Source: Actinophytocola oryzae (GTDB taxonomy: Bacteria; Actinomycetota; Actinomycetes; Mycobacteriales; Pseudonocardiaceae). Taken from it: a stretch of 64,000 nucleotides of DNA. The stretch's first letter is position 1, and the number at the start of each line of letters is the position of its first letter. The stretch covers positions 372,001-436,000 of the forward strand of contig NZ_SOCP01000001.1 in NCBI RefSeq assembly GCF_004364325.1, given 5' to 3'. The position numbers and the translations under genes are program-made. Shown piece by piece: positions 10,001 through 17,200 of this stretch. The notes under the pieces are model-generated. The model saw nothing but the letters and a program-made list of their open reading frames with translations, did not search any database and was not told the DNA's origin.

Positions 10001-10664
10001 GACGGTCGGCGCCAACACCCAGACCGGGTACGTGCTGGCGCTCGCGTTCGACCTGCTGCCGCCCGACCGCCGCCAGGCCGCGGCGGACAGGCTCGCGGCG
10101 AAGGTCGCGGCGAGCGGCGGTCACCTGACGGTCGGGTTCCTCGGCGTGGAGAACCTGCTGCCGGTGCTCGCCGACCACGGCCACGCCGACACCGCCTACC
10201 AGGTGTTGCTGCAGCCGGACTTCCCCGGCTGGGGCTACATGATCGCCCACGGCGCGACGACGATCTGGGAACGCTGGGACGGCATCCGCCCCGACGGCTC
10301 GTTCAACGACCCCGGCATGAACTCCTTCAACCACTACGGTCTCGGCTCGGTCGGCGACTTCCTCTACCGGCAGGTCGGCGGTCTGAACCCGGCGAGCCCC
10401 GGCTACGCGAGCCTGCTCGTCGCCCCGAAACCGGGCGGTGGCCTCACGTCGGCCCGCGCGGCGTACCAGACCCCGTACGGCGAGGCGGTGAGCGACTGGT
10501 CGACGTCGGCGGGCACCCTCACGCTGCGGGTGACCGTGCCGGCAGGCGCCACGGCGACGGTGAAGGTGCCTGGCCAGACGGCCACCTACCCGCCGGAGGC
10601 GGTCCCGTTCGGCACCGGGACCTTCCACGTGCCGTCGGGAACGTACGTGTTCACGGCAAGGTAG
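7017..10664 (+). CDS. Secreted alpha-L-rhamnosidase (GH78) with duplicated N-terminal module
   Basis: 1215 aa. A Sec signal peptide (basic start, hydrophobic core, VASAAP cleavage region near residue 29) precedes a large glycosidase. The GH78 catalytic region is recognised by TDCPQRDERLGWTGD and by TIWERWDG further on, which carry the expected general acid and base. A beta-sandwich module of about 160 residues occurs twice (34-195 and 328-486; WIW..EGDP, TGDD..D.W.NGT, W..A, WPAA), split by an FN3-like segment; single copies are usual. It should release terminal rhamnose from plant or microbial glycosides outside the cell. GGGAG lies before the ATG. A hairpin follows. No uptake genes are adjacent. 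Confidence 0.93.
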   Translation: MPRNSRRAVFAVLISSLVMTFLAVPVASAAPVSLTGAHWIWFAEGDPRVSAPAAHRYFRSTFTVPAGAVSDAQLVVTGDDTVDIWLNGTPLAASPRQTDAWKRATYVDLAPAITPGANTIAIAARNTSQGPAGIVARGRVVTSGGATDLVTDGGWHASQTPAQGWEQRGFDDASWPAAADLGAYGIAPWGSDVAAPDIAAASPLRVADGTVEHRAEPLGVDTQRPRFGWVLAASANQQRQAAYQLTVSSVAGPLWDSGRVASGRQVDVVYGGPALRSMTRYTWRVRVWDGQGRASDWSATRSFETGLLAPSSEFTGAFIGQGAVAPDLSGASWIWYPEGDPVAGVPPATRYFRRTLDLTAAPTRATLVLTGDDAADVWVNGTQVSSSPRVVDSWKTAAVIDVTARLSTGRNAIAVRSENTTDSPAGVIGKLVVQGGQTIVTDAAWKASQTGPDGWQQNTFDDSAWPAARALTAYGSGPWGSNVRVRQPAPLLRKGFTVDRPVASARLVTTALGLHETVLNGRRVGTDVLAPGWTDYDKRVQYKVHDVTGLVRQGANALGAWLGNGWYSGSVGIGGAQRYGTQPWYAAQLLLTYTDGTSATVRTDGSWKVTSGPILADDLYDGETFDARLTPANWDQPGYDDSAWAAPVVRGGTKPTLVSQVDNGVTVQQDFRPVAITQPRPGVWVFDLGQNFTGWNRLAVRGPAGTTVTMRHAEVLNPDGTIYTTNLRAAQVTDRFTLAGTGSVETYEPRFAVHGYRYVEVTGLPAGTTPTADAVTGRAAWASGGQPGTLTTSNPLVNQLQHNILWGERGNMLSIPTDCPQRDERLGWTGDIGIFAATSTFNLGTQNFLDKFADDLTDAQHADGAFTDVAPAVLDTAGRAGWGDAGVIVPYTIWQRYGDVGVVDEHFAAMARWVDYLRSTANADLIRDQWTYGDWLNVNDNTAQDLISTAFFGWSARLVSRMAAATGRSAEATSYGRLADQVGAAFTRRFLASDGTVGANTQTGYVLALAFDLLPPDRRQAAADRLAAKVAASGGHLTVGFLGVENLLPVLADHGHADTAYQVLLQPDFPGWGYMIAHGATTIWERWDGIRPDGSFNDPGMNSFNHYGLGSVGDFLYRQVGGLNPASPGYASLLVAPKPGGGLTSARAAYQTPYGEAVSDWSTSAGTLTLRVTVPAGATATVKVPGQTATYPPEAVPFGTGTFHVPSGTYVFTAR

Positions 10665-10670
10665 AGAAGT

Positions 10671-10698
10671 CCGGGCCGGGTCTGTCGATCCGGCCCGG
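10671..10698 (+). terminator. Rho-independent-type terminator after the rhamnosidase gene
   Basis: Arms CCGGGCCGG and CCGGCCCGG form a perfect 9-bp stem with a 10-nt loop, followed by GGTTGTT. Confidence 0.7.
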
Positions 10699-10748
10699 GG
10701 TTGTTCGACGCACTGGTGAGAGCAAGCCACCGGAAAGGACGAACAGCC

Positions 10749-11186
10749 ATGACCACCACCCTGCACACCACCGAGCCGACCAGGACCTCCTCCCGCACCG
10801 AGAAGATCCCCGCACTGGTCATCGCGGCGACTCGCGTGGTGGTGTCGTTCCTGTTCGTCCTCCACGGCGCCGTGGGGTTGTTCGGCGTGTTCGGCGGCGT
10901 CGACACCCAGGGCGGCACCGTCGAGGTGCTCAGCTGGCCGGGTTGGTGGGGTTCGGTGATCCACCTGGTGGCGGGCGTGTTCGTGCTCGTCGGCCTGTAC
11001 ACGCGTCCCGCGGCGCTGCTCTGCTCCGGCGCGATGGCCTACGCGTACTTCACCGTGCACCAGCCGATCGCGCTGTTCCCCATCCCCAACGGTGGCGAGC
11101 CCGCCGCCCTGTTCTGCTGGATCTTCCTGTTGATCGCCGCCATCGGCCCGGGCAGGTTCGCCCTGGACGCACTGCGCCGCCGCTGA
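10749..11186 (+). CDS. DoxX family membrane protein
   Basis: 145-aa protein with four predicted transmembrane helices and the DoxX layout: the first helix with RVVVSFLFVLHGAVGLFG, a central HLVAGVFVLVGLYTRPAAL, then two more helices. DoxX proteins are small inner-membrane proteins linked to redox or thiol stress; precise role unclear. The ATG at 10749 has a clear GGAAAGGA site upstream and is preferred to an earlier in-frame start. Hairpins on both sides (10671-10698 and 11196-11226) make it a single-gene unit. Confidence 0.85.
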   Translation: MTTTLHTTEPTRTSSRTEKIPALVIAATRVVVSFLFVLHGAVGLFGVFGGVDTQGGTVEVLSWPGWWGSVIHLVAGVFVLVGLYTRPAALLCSGAMAYAYFTVHQPIALFPIPNGGEPAALFCWIFLLIAAIGPGRFALDALRRR

Positions 11187-11195
11187 ACCACGCAC

Positions 11196-11226
11196 GAGGC
11201 CCGGGTGGCAAGCGCGCCCGGGCCTC
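11196..11226 (+). terminator. Rho-independent-type terminator after doxX
   Basis: Arms GAGGCCCGGG and CCCGGGCCTC, 10-bp perfect stem with an 11-nt loop, immediately after the DoxX stop. It separates this gene from the TIR operon. Confidence 0.75.
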
Positions 11227-11279
11227 ATGCGGTTCTGGTCCAGCTCTCGTCCAGGGGCGGCGGGCATGATTCGCTACCG

Positions 11280-11870
11280 ATGAGAGCCTTTGTCAACTAC
11301 CGCACCAAGGACGAGGCCGCCACCGCGCAGCTGGTCTCGCGCCACCTCTGCGACCGCCTCGGCGAGCGGAACGTCTTCCTGGACAACAGGTCGATCGAGC
11401 CGGGCACCCTGTTCGACGACGAGCTGCTGAGAAACGTCTGGCGCAGCAACCTGATGGTCTCGGTCATCGGCGAGCGCTGGCTCGATTTCCCCGGTTCCGC
11501 GGGACGGGCGATCGACGACCCTGACGACTGGGTCCACCGTGAGCTTGCCGAGGCCTTCACCCACCAGGTCCGTGTCGTGCCACTCCTCGTGGGCGCGGCG
11601 CGGTTGCCTTCGGAGGCCGAGCTGCCGCGGCCGCTCGCCACGTTGGCCCACCGCCAGTTCGTGCGGTTGGACCTCGGCATGCCCGAGACGGGTTTCGCCC
11701 GCCTCGACCGCGTCCTGGAGCTGCCGTCCCGGGGCGAGGAGCCGAAGCCGACGGGTGGCCAGTCGGGAGGGATCGGTTCGGTGCGGGGCAACCGCAACAT
11801 CAGCATCACCGATCCCGGTGGAGCGGTGAACATCGGCGACCGGATCAACCTCGGACGGGATGGCGTATGA
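11280..11870 (+). CDS. TIR-domain effector with C-terminal Gly/Asn-rich signalling motif
   Basis: 196 aa. Residues 1-150 form a TIR domain: MRAFVNYRTKDE (strand A), FLDNRSIEPG (BB loop), and WVHREL with E88 at the usual NADase glutamate position, then VRVVPLLVG. Bacterial TIRs commonly cleave NAD+ or make cyclic ADP-ribose signals. A Pro/Glu linker leads to a C-terminal motif at 161-179 (QSGGIGSVRGNRNISITDP), repeated almost exactly at the N-terminus of the next protein. The gene opens a three-gene operon; its TGA overlaps the next ATG. The ATG at 11280 places the TIR motif directly at the N-terminus; the upstream in-frame start would lie in the doxX terminator. TIR call firm, motif role inferred. 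Confidence 0.88.
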   Translation: MRAFVNYRTKDEAATAQLVSRHLCDRLGERNVFLDNRSIEPGTLFDDELLRNVWRSNLMVSVIGERWLDFPGSAGRAIDDPDDWVHRELAEAFTHQVRVVPLLVGAARLPSEAELPRPLATLAHRQFVRLDLGMPETGFARLDRVLELPSRGEEPKPTGGQSGGIGSVRGNRNISITDPGGAVNIGDRINLGRDGV

Positions 11871-13948
11871 CCGAACCCGACCCACCGGTCGACGAGGCCG
11901 TCGACGACTGGGACGACGACGAGCCCGACGACGAGCAGACAGGCCAGTCGGGTGGGATCGGCGTGGTGCGGGGCGACCGCAACATCAGCGTCACCGACCC
12001 GCGTGCCGCGGTCTCGATCTTCGACAGGGTGCGGGTCTACCTCCAGGCCAACGCAGAACCCGGGACCGGGCGACCGCCCAGGCTGGTGCCGGAGGACATT
12101 CTCACCGACCTCGTCGAGCGGTTCGTGCCGCCACCAGGGTACGGCGACCTGGTCGCACGGCTGCGTGCTCCGGGAACCGTTGTCGTGTCGGGAAGTCCCG
12201 GCTGCGGCCGACGCTCGGCCGCGCTCATGGTGCTGAAGGAGTCCGGCGACGGCGCGACCCGGTTCCGCGAGCTGCCGGACGACGGCGCCGACGGCGGGCT
12301 CGTCCTCGACGCCGAGGTCGTCGAGCCGGGCGAACGCCTGCTGCTGGACCTGTCCGGCCACGCGGAGCCGATCACGCGTCACTTCCTCGCGAACCTGCGT
12401 GCCTATCGCGCCTCGGTGGCCGAGCGGCAGGCCTACCTCGCGGTCGTCCTGTCGACGGAGCTGCGGTACGTGGCCGCCGAGCTGGGCACGGAGGCGGTGC
12501 TCGTCGGGCGGCCCGACGGCCGCAAGGTCTTCCTGCGCCACCTGGAGGCTCTCGGCGTCCCGGTACGTGAGCGGCTGGACGAGACGCTGGTGCGGCACCT
12601 CGACCACGACCCGATGGGCCACATCGCGGCGCTCGCCGGCCGGGTGCGGCGTGCGTGGAGCGTGGCCTCGGGACAGGGCGACTGGACCACCTGGCTCGTC
12701 TCGGCGCTCGACCCCGACGCCGAGCTGGACGCGGTCGCCCGGTTCGTGCGGGAGAACCCGGACGGCCGGGTGCGGGCGCTCCTGCTCGCCGCCGCCGTGT
12801 TCGAGCACACCACGCCCGAGGTGGTGGAGTCCATGGCGGCGGCGTTCCTCGACGTCGTCGGCTACCCGCCGCACGAGGGCCACCGCCTGGACCTGCCCGA
12901 CCTCAGGGAGGCACTCGCGAGGGTCGAGGCCACCATCGACGCGGGCCGCGTCCGGTTCACCTCCGTGGCCTACGCGGATGCCGTGCGGACGCACTTCTGG
13001 CGCACCTTCCCCGACCTGCGCCAGAGCCTGCGCCGCTGGTTCGACCGAGGTGTCCGGTCCCGCGCGCTGTCCCCGGCGGACCGCACGGACGCCCTGCTCG
13101 GCTACACCACCCAGTGCCTGCGCACGGGCCATCCCGGCGATCTCTGCGGGCTCGTCGAGCAGTGGGCGAGGCGGTCACCCTCCACAGTGGACTACCTGCT
13201 CGACGCGGCGGGGGCCGCCCTCACCCAGGGTCTGCTCAGCGAGTCGCACGGTTCGTGGTTCCGGCGCCGCTTCTACGACTGGTCGACCGACCACCGGCTG
13301 TCGCCGAGCCTCGCGATACTGGTGGCCGGGTTGTGCGAGGGGGTGATCGCGCCGGCACGGCCGCACCAGGCACTCGTGCGGCTGCGCCACCTCACCCGGC
13401 ACACGCGGCCGGAGGTCGTCGCCGAGGCACGTGCCGTGCTCGGGAAGCTGTGCCGGGACGGCAGGTTCGCCCGCCGCATGCTCACCCGCGTGCACGAGGA
13501 CCTCACCGGCGAGCACCCGAGGGCCGTGGACTACGAGCTGTTCACCGACGTGGCCGACCCGGTGCGCCTGACCGCGGGCGCCACGTCGACCAGCCCCGGC
13601 ATGGGGTCGTTCCCGCGCCTCGCCGAGCAGTCGGTCCGGGCACTGCTCGTCGACGGGTGGGCGGCGTACCTGGCGGCGGCGCTGCCGTACGAGACCGTCG
13701 TGGCCGCGGTGACGCGCTGGCTCGACGCCTCGGTGACGGAGACCGTGCTGCTCGACGTGCTCGCCGCCGCGACCCGTGGCCGGGCCCGGCCACGTGCCCT
13801 CCTGTACGCCGTGTCGCGTGACTGGGTCGCGGCGGCCACGGCGGAAGCGCGGCACGACCGGACACGCACGGCGGCACTGCTGCGGCAGGCGTGTGCCGAC
13901 ATCCGCCAGGAGACACAGTCCCCGGTCGCACAAGGAGCGACGTTCTGA
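11867..13948 (+). CDS. NTPase-like STAND protein with degenerate P-loop and N-terminal motif shared with the TIR protein
   Basis: 693 aa. A very acidic first 25 residues lead into the motif at 27-45 (QSGGIGVVRGDRNISVTDP), which differs from the TIR protein's copy at three positions. After a linker comes a P-loop-like GSPGCGRRS at 109-117 with Arg instead of the catalytic Lys, a divergent NTPase core, then a long alpha-helical C-terminal half resembling a helical-repeat sensor. No transmembrane segment. The layout (motif, NTPase, helical repeats) is that of NLR-like sensors. It overlaps TIR upstream by ATGA and the next gene by one base (TGATG), so all three should be made together. The family has no name I can give. 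Confidence 0.75.
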   Translation: MTEPDPPVDEAVDDWDDDEPDDEQTGQSGGIGVVRGDRNISVTDPRAAVSIFDRVRVYLQANAEPGTGRPPRLVPEDILTDLVERFVPPPGYGDLVARLRAPGTVVVSGSPGCGRRSAALMVLKESGDGATRFRELPDDGADGGLVLDAEVVEPGERLLLDLSGHAEPITRHFLANLRAYRASVAERQAYLAVVLSTELRYVAAELGTEAVLVGRPDGRKVFLRHLEALGVPVRERLDETLVRHLDHDPMGHIAALAGRVRRAWSVASGQGDWTTWLVSALDPDAELDAVARFVRENPDGRVRALLLAAAVFEHTTPEVVESMAAAFLDVVGYPPHEGHRLDLPDLREALARVEATIDAGRVRFTSVAYADAVRTHFWRTFPDLRQSLRRWFDRGVRSRALSPADRTDALLGYTTQCLRTGHPGDLCGLVEQWARRSPSTVDYLLDAAGAALTQGLLSESHGSWFRRRFYDWSTDHRLSPSLAILVAGLCEGVIAPARPHQALVRLRHLTRHTRPEVVAEARAVLGKLCRDGRFARRMLTRVHEDLTGEHPRAVDYELFTDVADPVRLTAGATSTSPGMGSFPRLAEQSVRALLVDGWAAYLAAALPYETVVAAVTRWLDASVTETVLLDVLAAATRGRARPRALLYAVSRDWVAAATAEARHDRTRTAALLRQACADIRQETQSPVAQGATF

Positions 13949-14973
13949 TGTTCAGTGACAAGGCCTACCTGACCACGACCATCGCGGCGTCGGTGGTCAT
14001 CAACGCGTTCATGCTCGTGGCGGGCACGCCGTGGTGGATCGGCGTGGTGGTCTGCGTGCCGATCATCGTCGGCGGCCTGCTCGTGAAGCAGCGGATCGAG
14101 AACGAGCGCCTTGCCGAGGCGCCGCCGCAGGAGCACCACGAGCCGCCGCCACCGCCGCCGCCTCTGCCTCCCGGGCGGGCGCCGGTGTACGAGCTGGTGC
14201 TGCCGAGCGCCAACCCGGACTACCGGTTCCTGTTGAGCGCCAACGTGTTGTGGCGTCAGCACGGGTCGGCGCACCTGCGGCCGGACCAGCTCGCCATCGA
14301 CGCCGTCCGGGAGCGGGCGGCGAGGTTCACCCAGGGCGAGAACGCCAGGGACAGCGATCTGCTGGCGCCGCGGCTGGCCGCGGACCTGTCCGTCGCCAGG
14401 CCCGATCGGACCGGGCACCTGGAGGCGTGGGCACAGGACGTCGTGCTCATGATCCCCGACGCCGATCGCAGGCGGCTCGACAAGCTCGCGGAGCTGCGCA
14501 AGGACGAGGAGGTGTGGGAGCACGAACGGGCCCACGAGAAGAACAAGCGGGCCTACCTGCGTGACGACGTCCTCACCACGACCGGCAGTGCCGTGGTGTG
14601 GTGGCTGGCCCGGGACGCCTCCCGTGTCGAGGAGGCGGTCGGCCTGATCGGCACGCTGGCGAGGCTGGTCGCCGCGGCCCAGGACCGCGACGTGGAGCCG
14701 GTGTTCCAGACGCTGATGACCGACACGCGCCAGGATGTCGACCCGATGGAGCGGGTGATGGGGATGCTCCTGCCCGAGGGGTCGGAGCCGGAGCGTGCCG
14801 ACCTCGCGGACCGCCTGGCCACGATCGCGACCGAGATGGGTGCCGACGACGTGGCCCGCAGGATCCGCGAGCAGTACGACGCCCCGGACTTCGCGGAACC
14901 GGTTCCGTCACTGTTCGACGAGGCCGTGCACCCGAACGGGCAGCCCGAACCGGAGTCGCCTCACCCCGTGTGA
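13948..14973 (+). CDS. Membrane-anchored protein of the TIR/NTPase operon, unknown function
   Basis: 341 aa. Two adjacent transmembrane helices (about 9-28 and 30-47), a charged helix, a polyproline stretch near 68-77, then a cytosolic region of about 250 residues. That region starts with a beta-rich segment around YELVLPSANPDYRFLLSANV, which faintly recalls SPFH/band-7 domains (weak), then charged helices including DEEVWEHERAHEKNKRAY and a C-terminal helical part. The start codon shares its A with the previous stop. Being tethered, it could localise the TIR/NTPase complex to the membrane or be a second output. I do not recognise the family. Confidence 0.6.
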   Translation: MFSDKAYLTTTIAASVVINAFMLVAGTPWWIGVVVCVPIIVGGLLVKQRIENERLAEAPPQEHHEPPPPPPPLPPGRAPVYELVLPSANPDYRFLLSANVLWRQHGSAHLRPDQLAIDAVRERAARFTQGENARDSDLLAPRLAADLSVARPDRTGHLEAWAQDVVLMIPDADRRRLDKLAELRKDEEVWEHERAHEKNKRAYLRDDVLTTTGSAVVWWLARDASRVEEAVGLIGTLARLVAAAQDRDVEPVFQTLMTDTRQDVDPMERVMGMLLPEGSEPERADLADRLATIATEMGADDVARRIREQYDAPDFAEPVPSLFDEAVHPNGQPEPESPHPV

Positions 14974-15039
14974 CCCTTTGTACGTGTCTTGTACGTCCGC
15001 TTGTCAGCATGTCCGGCAAGCGGCGAACGGAGCGTACTG

Positions 15040-15903
15040 ATGGTTCAGTCACCGGACAGGGCGACCTACTCGAGGCGACGGCTGCTCTCCCGCGGTGTGG
15101 CGGTCGGGGCGGCGTTGGCGGTGCCGGCGCTGGCGGGCACCGGGAGAGCCGCCGCGTTGGCGGCGGTGGACATGGAGCAGGTGCTGATCGCCTGCCAGGT
15201 GGACCCGCCCAAGCCGGGCACGGACACCACGCCGGGCGCGGCGTCGCACGTGCTGCTCGTCGAGCAGGCGTTGCAGGCCAAGGGTTTGCTGGCCGCGGCG
15301 CAGGTCGACGGGCACTACGGGACCGCGACGCTCGACGCGTACGCGGCCTGGCAGCGCAGCCTCGGCTACACCGGCCTCGACGCCAACGGCGTGCCAGGGC
15401 GGACGTCCCTCACCCAGCTGGGGTCCGGGCGCTTCGACGTGACCCGGCCCGTGACCGCCGGTTCCCGCACCGCGACCTACGGCGGCAAGCGGGTCAACAC
15501 CAGGACCGCGGACATGCTGCGTGCCGCGGACGCGACCTTCTCGTGGAACCTGACGCTGTCGCAGGGTTCCTACACGTCGAGCAACCCCGACTCGGCAGGC
15601 ACGCACGACGGCGGGGGAGTCGTCGACATCAGCGTCAGCGGCCTGTCGACCACCCAGCGGTGGCAGACCGTGCAGGCGCTGCGGACGGTCGGGTTCGCGG
15701 CGTGGCTGCGCACCCCCGACGACGGGTTCGCCTACCACATCCACGCCAACGGCATCTCCGACCCGGACATGTCCCGGCAGGGGCGTGACCAGGTCAACGA
15801 CTACTACTTCGGCCGCAACGGGCTGGCCGACAACGCCGCGGACAACACCCCGGCGCAGTACAAGGTCGCGTTCACGTGGTGGGAGAAGCACCTGCGCGGC
15901 TGA
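15040..15903 (+). CDS. Tat-exported peptidoglycan-binding M15-like peptidase
   Basis: 287 aa. The N-terminus carries a twin-arginine signal (SRRRLLSRG, then an Ala/Leu-rich core). Residues ~60-130 match a peptidoglycan-binding repeat (VDGHYGTATLDAYAAWQRSLGY). The C-terminal part has a zinc-peptidase pattern: THDGGGVVDIS (H and D ligands, as SxHxxGxxxD of the M15 family) and YHIHAN (HxH). It probably cleaves peptidoglycan stem peptides outside the membrane. The ATG at 15040 places the RR motif at the expected distance. An M23 peptidase gene follows after 33 nt on the same strand, so the two may be co-expressed wall-remodelling enzymes. Confidence 0.8.
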   Translation: MVQSPDRATYSRRRLLSRGVAVGAALAVPALAGTGRAAALAAVDMEQVLIACQVDPPKPGTDTTPGAASHVLLVEQALQAKGLLAAAQVDGHYGTATLDAYAAWQRSLGYTGLDANGVPGRTSLTQLGSGRFDVTRPVTAGSRTATYGGKRVNTRTADMLRAADATFSWNLTLSQGSYTSSNPDSAGTHDGGGVVDISVSGLSTTQRWQTVQALRTVGFAAWLRTPDDGFAYHIHANGISDPDMSRQGRDQVNDYYFGRNGLADNAADNTPAQYKVAFTWWEKHLRG

Positions 15904-15936
15904 GCGGACCGAGACGACCACGGAGCGAGGTAGGCG

Positions 15937-16836
15937 ATGTCATACAGGAAAGCATTCGTGACCGGCGTGGTCGCGGTGCTCACGGCGGTGCTCACGGCCG
16001 CGCCCGCCCAGGCGCGGACCCCGGCCGACGTCGGCATCACGGCTGCGCACAAGAGCCCGTTCAGCTGCGGCAAGACGTTCTACGCCAACAACTGGTCGCC
16101 AGGCCACAGCCCGTCGGGGGCGATCGACTGGCAGACCTACGGCAGCGACGCGGTCGGCGGCGAGACGGTGCGTGCCACGGCGAGCGGCACGGCCCAGTTC
16201 TCGACGACGCTGTCGCTGACCGGTGACGTGGGCATCCTGGCGTACGGCAACTACGTCGTCATCACGCACGGGGACGGCACCAGGACCCGGTACGCGCACC
16301 TCGCCACGATGGTGCGCAGCCCAGGCCAGTCGATGTCGGTGAGCCAGGGCACGGCGATCGGGACGGTGGGCGGCACCGGCGGCGACTACGCGCCACACCT
16401 GCACTACGAGCAGATCACCGCGAGCGGCGCGCTCGACACGAGTCCGACCGTCGAGGGCGTGACCGTCTCGTTGGGGCAGAAGAAGGCCGTCACGAGCACC
16501 AACAACTGCGGCGGCAACCCGTACACGCCGGAGGAGGTCTGCGGCAGCGGATTCGGCGTCGTCGACTCGGCCGCGCTCACGGGTGGTCGCGTGTACCTGT
16601 TGTACAACTCGGGCAGCAGCGACAACTGTGTCGTGACGCTCAAGTCCACGAGCCTGGGCACCGCGTCGGCGACGTCGGCTTTCCTCGAGCCACAGGGGAG
16701 CACGAGGACGACCGACTCCGGCAGTTATGCCTACTACGCCGGGCCGGTGAAGCGCCACGCCCCGAGCGTGTGCGTGAAGTGGGGCGGCTCGGTGGGCGCC
16801 AGCACCTACACGAGCCCGTTCGAACACTGCGCCTGA
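15937..16836 (+). CDS. Secreted M23 (LytM-type) metallopeptidase
   Basis: 299 aa. A Sec signal peptide ends near AAPAQA. The LytM core follows: a first ligand segment GHSPSGAIDW (His and Asp separated as in the H-x5-D subgroup), a glycine-rich beta core with YGNYVVITHGDGTRTRYAHL, and HLHYEQ carrying the HxH ligands. These enzymes cut peptidoglycan cross-bridges. The C-terminal ~110 residues are a Cys-containing beta domain (CGSGFGVVDSAAL and later pairs of Cys) that may bind wall or stabilise the protein outside. It probably forms a two-gene unit with the upstream M15-like peptidase; a strong terminator follows. Confidence 0.87.
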   Translation: MSYRKAFVTGVVAVLTAVLTAAPAQARTPADVGITAAHKSPFSCGKTFYANNWSPGHSPSGAIDWQTYGSDAVGGETVRATASGTAQFSTTLSLTGDVGILAYGNYVVITHGDGTRTRYAHLATMVRSPGQSMSVSQGTAIGTVGGTGGDYAPHLHYEQITASGALDTSPTVEGVTVSLGQKKAVTSTNNCGGNPYTPEEVCGSGFGVVDSAALTGGRVYLLYNSGSSDNCVVTLKSTSLGTASATSAFLEPQGSTRTTDSGSYAYYAGPVKRHAPSVCVKWGGSVGASTYTSPFEHCA

Positions 16837-16847
16837 ACCACCACGAA

Positions 16848-16887
16848 AAAGCCGGGTGTGGCACGACATCGTGCCACACCCGGCTTT
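16848..16887 (+). terminator. Strong hairpin terminator after the M23 gene
   Basis: A 17-bp perfect stem (AAAGCCGGGTGTGGCAC, loop GACATC, complement) ending in TTTG. It cleanly closes the cell-wall peptidase unit before the next module. Confidence 0.85.
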
Positions 16888-17200
16888 GTGGGCTCTGTGC
16901 CCCGCGCGGCAATTGACGAACACGAAGGGCCGCCGCACCCTCCCGGCCGCGCGTTCACGCTCGTCTCCGGCATACCCACGCGAATCAGGTCGACCTGGAA
17001 ATACAGATCTGGTCAAGCTCTGATCCAGGTAGCCCAGGCACGCTCTCCACAGGCAACGCAAGCGCTGACCTGGGGGCGCGATGACAACGATACGACTTCT
17101 TCGAGTCGGCGCCGGGCCCATTCCGCGCCCGGCCGGGTCGGACACCAAGATCAATTGAGTTGGTGAATTCCGACCCGTTCACACAGGCGACGAGGCCGAT
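16888..17200. other. Intergenic region before the vWA-Hsp70-GTPase module
   Basis: No convincing gene. GC drops compared with the flanks, as expected for a promoter region. A small hairpin (GCCGGGC at 17111-17117 with GCCCGGC at 17127-17133) lies about 70 nt before the proposed vWA start. I cannot pick a reliable -35/-10 pair. Confidence 0.4.

Noticed and set aside
7296..11267. 1323-codon leftward frame over the rhamnosidase and DoxX genes
   Set aside because: Antisense shadow: low-complexity Arg/Gly/Val/Asp composition, while the other strand encodes a GH78 enzyme with signal peptide and catalytic motifs.
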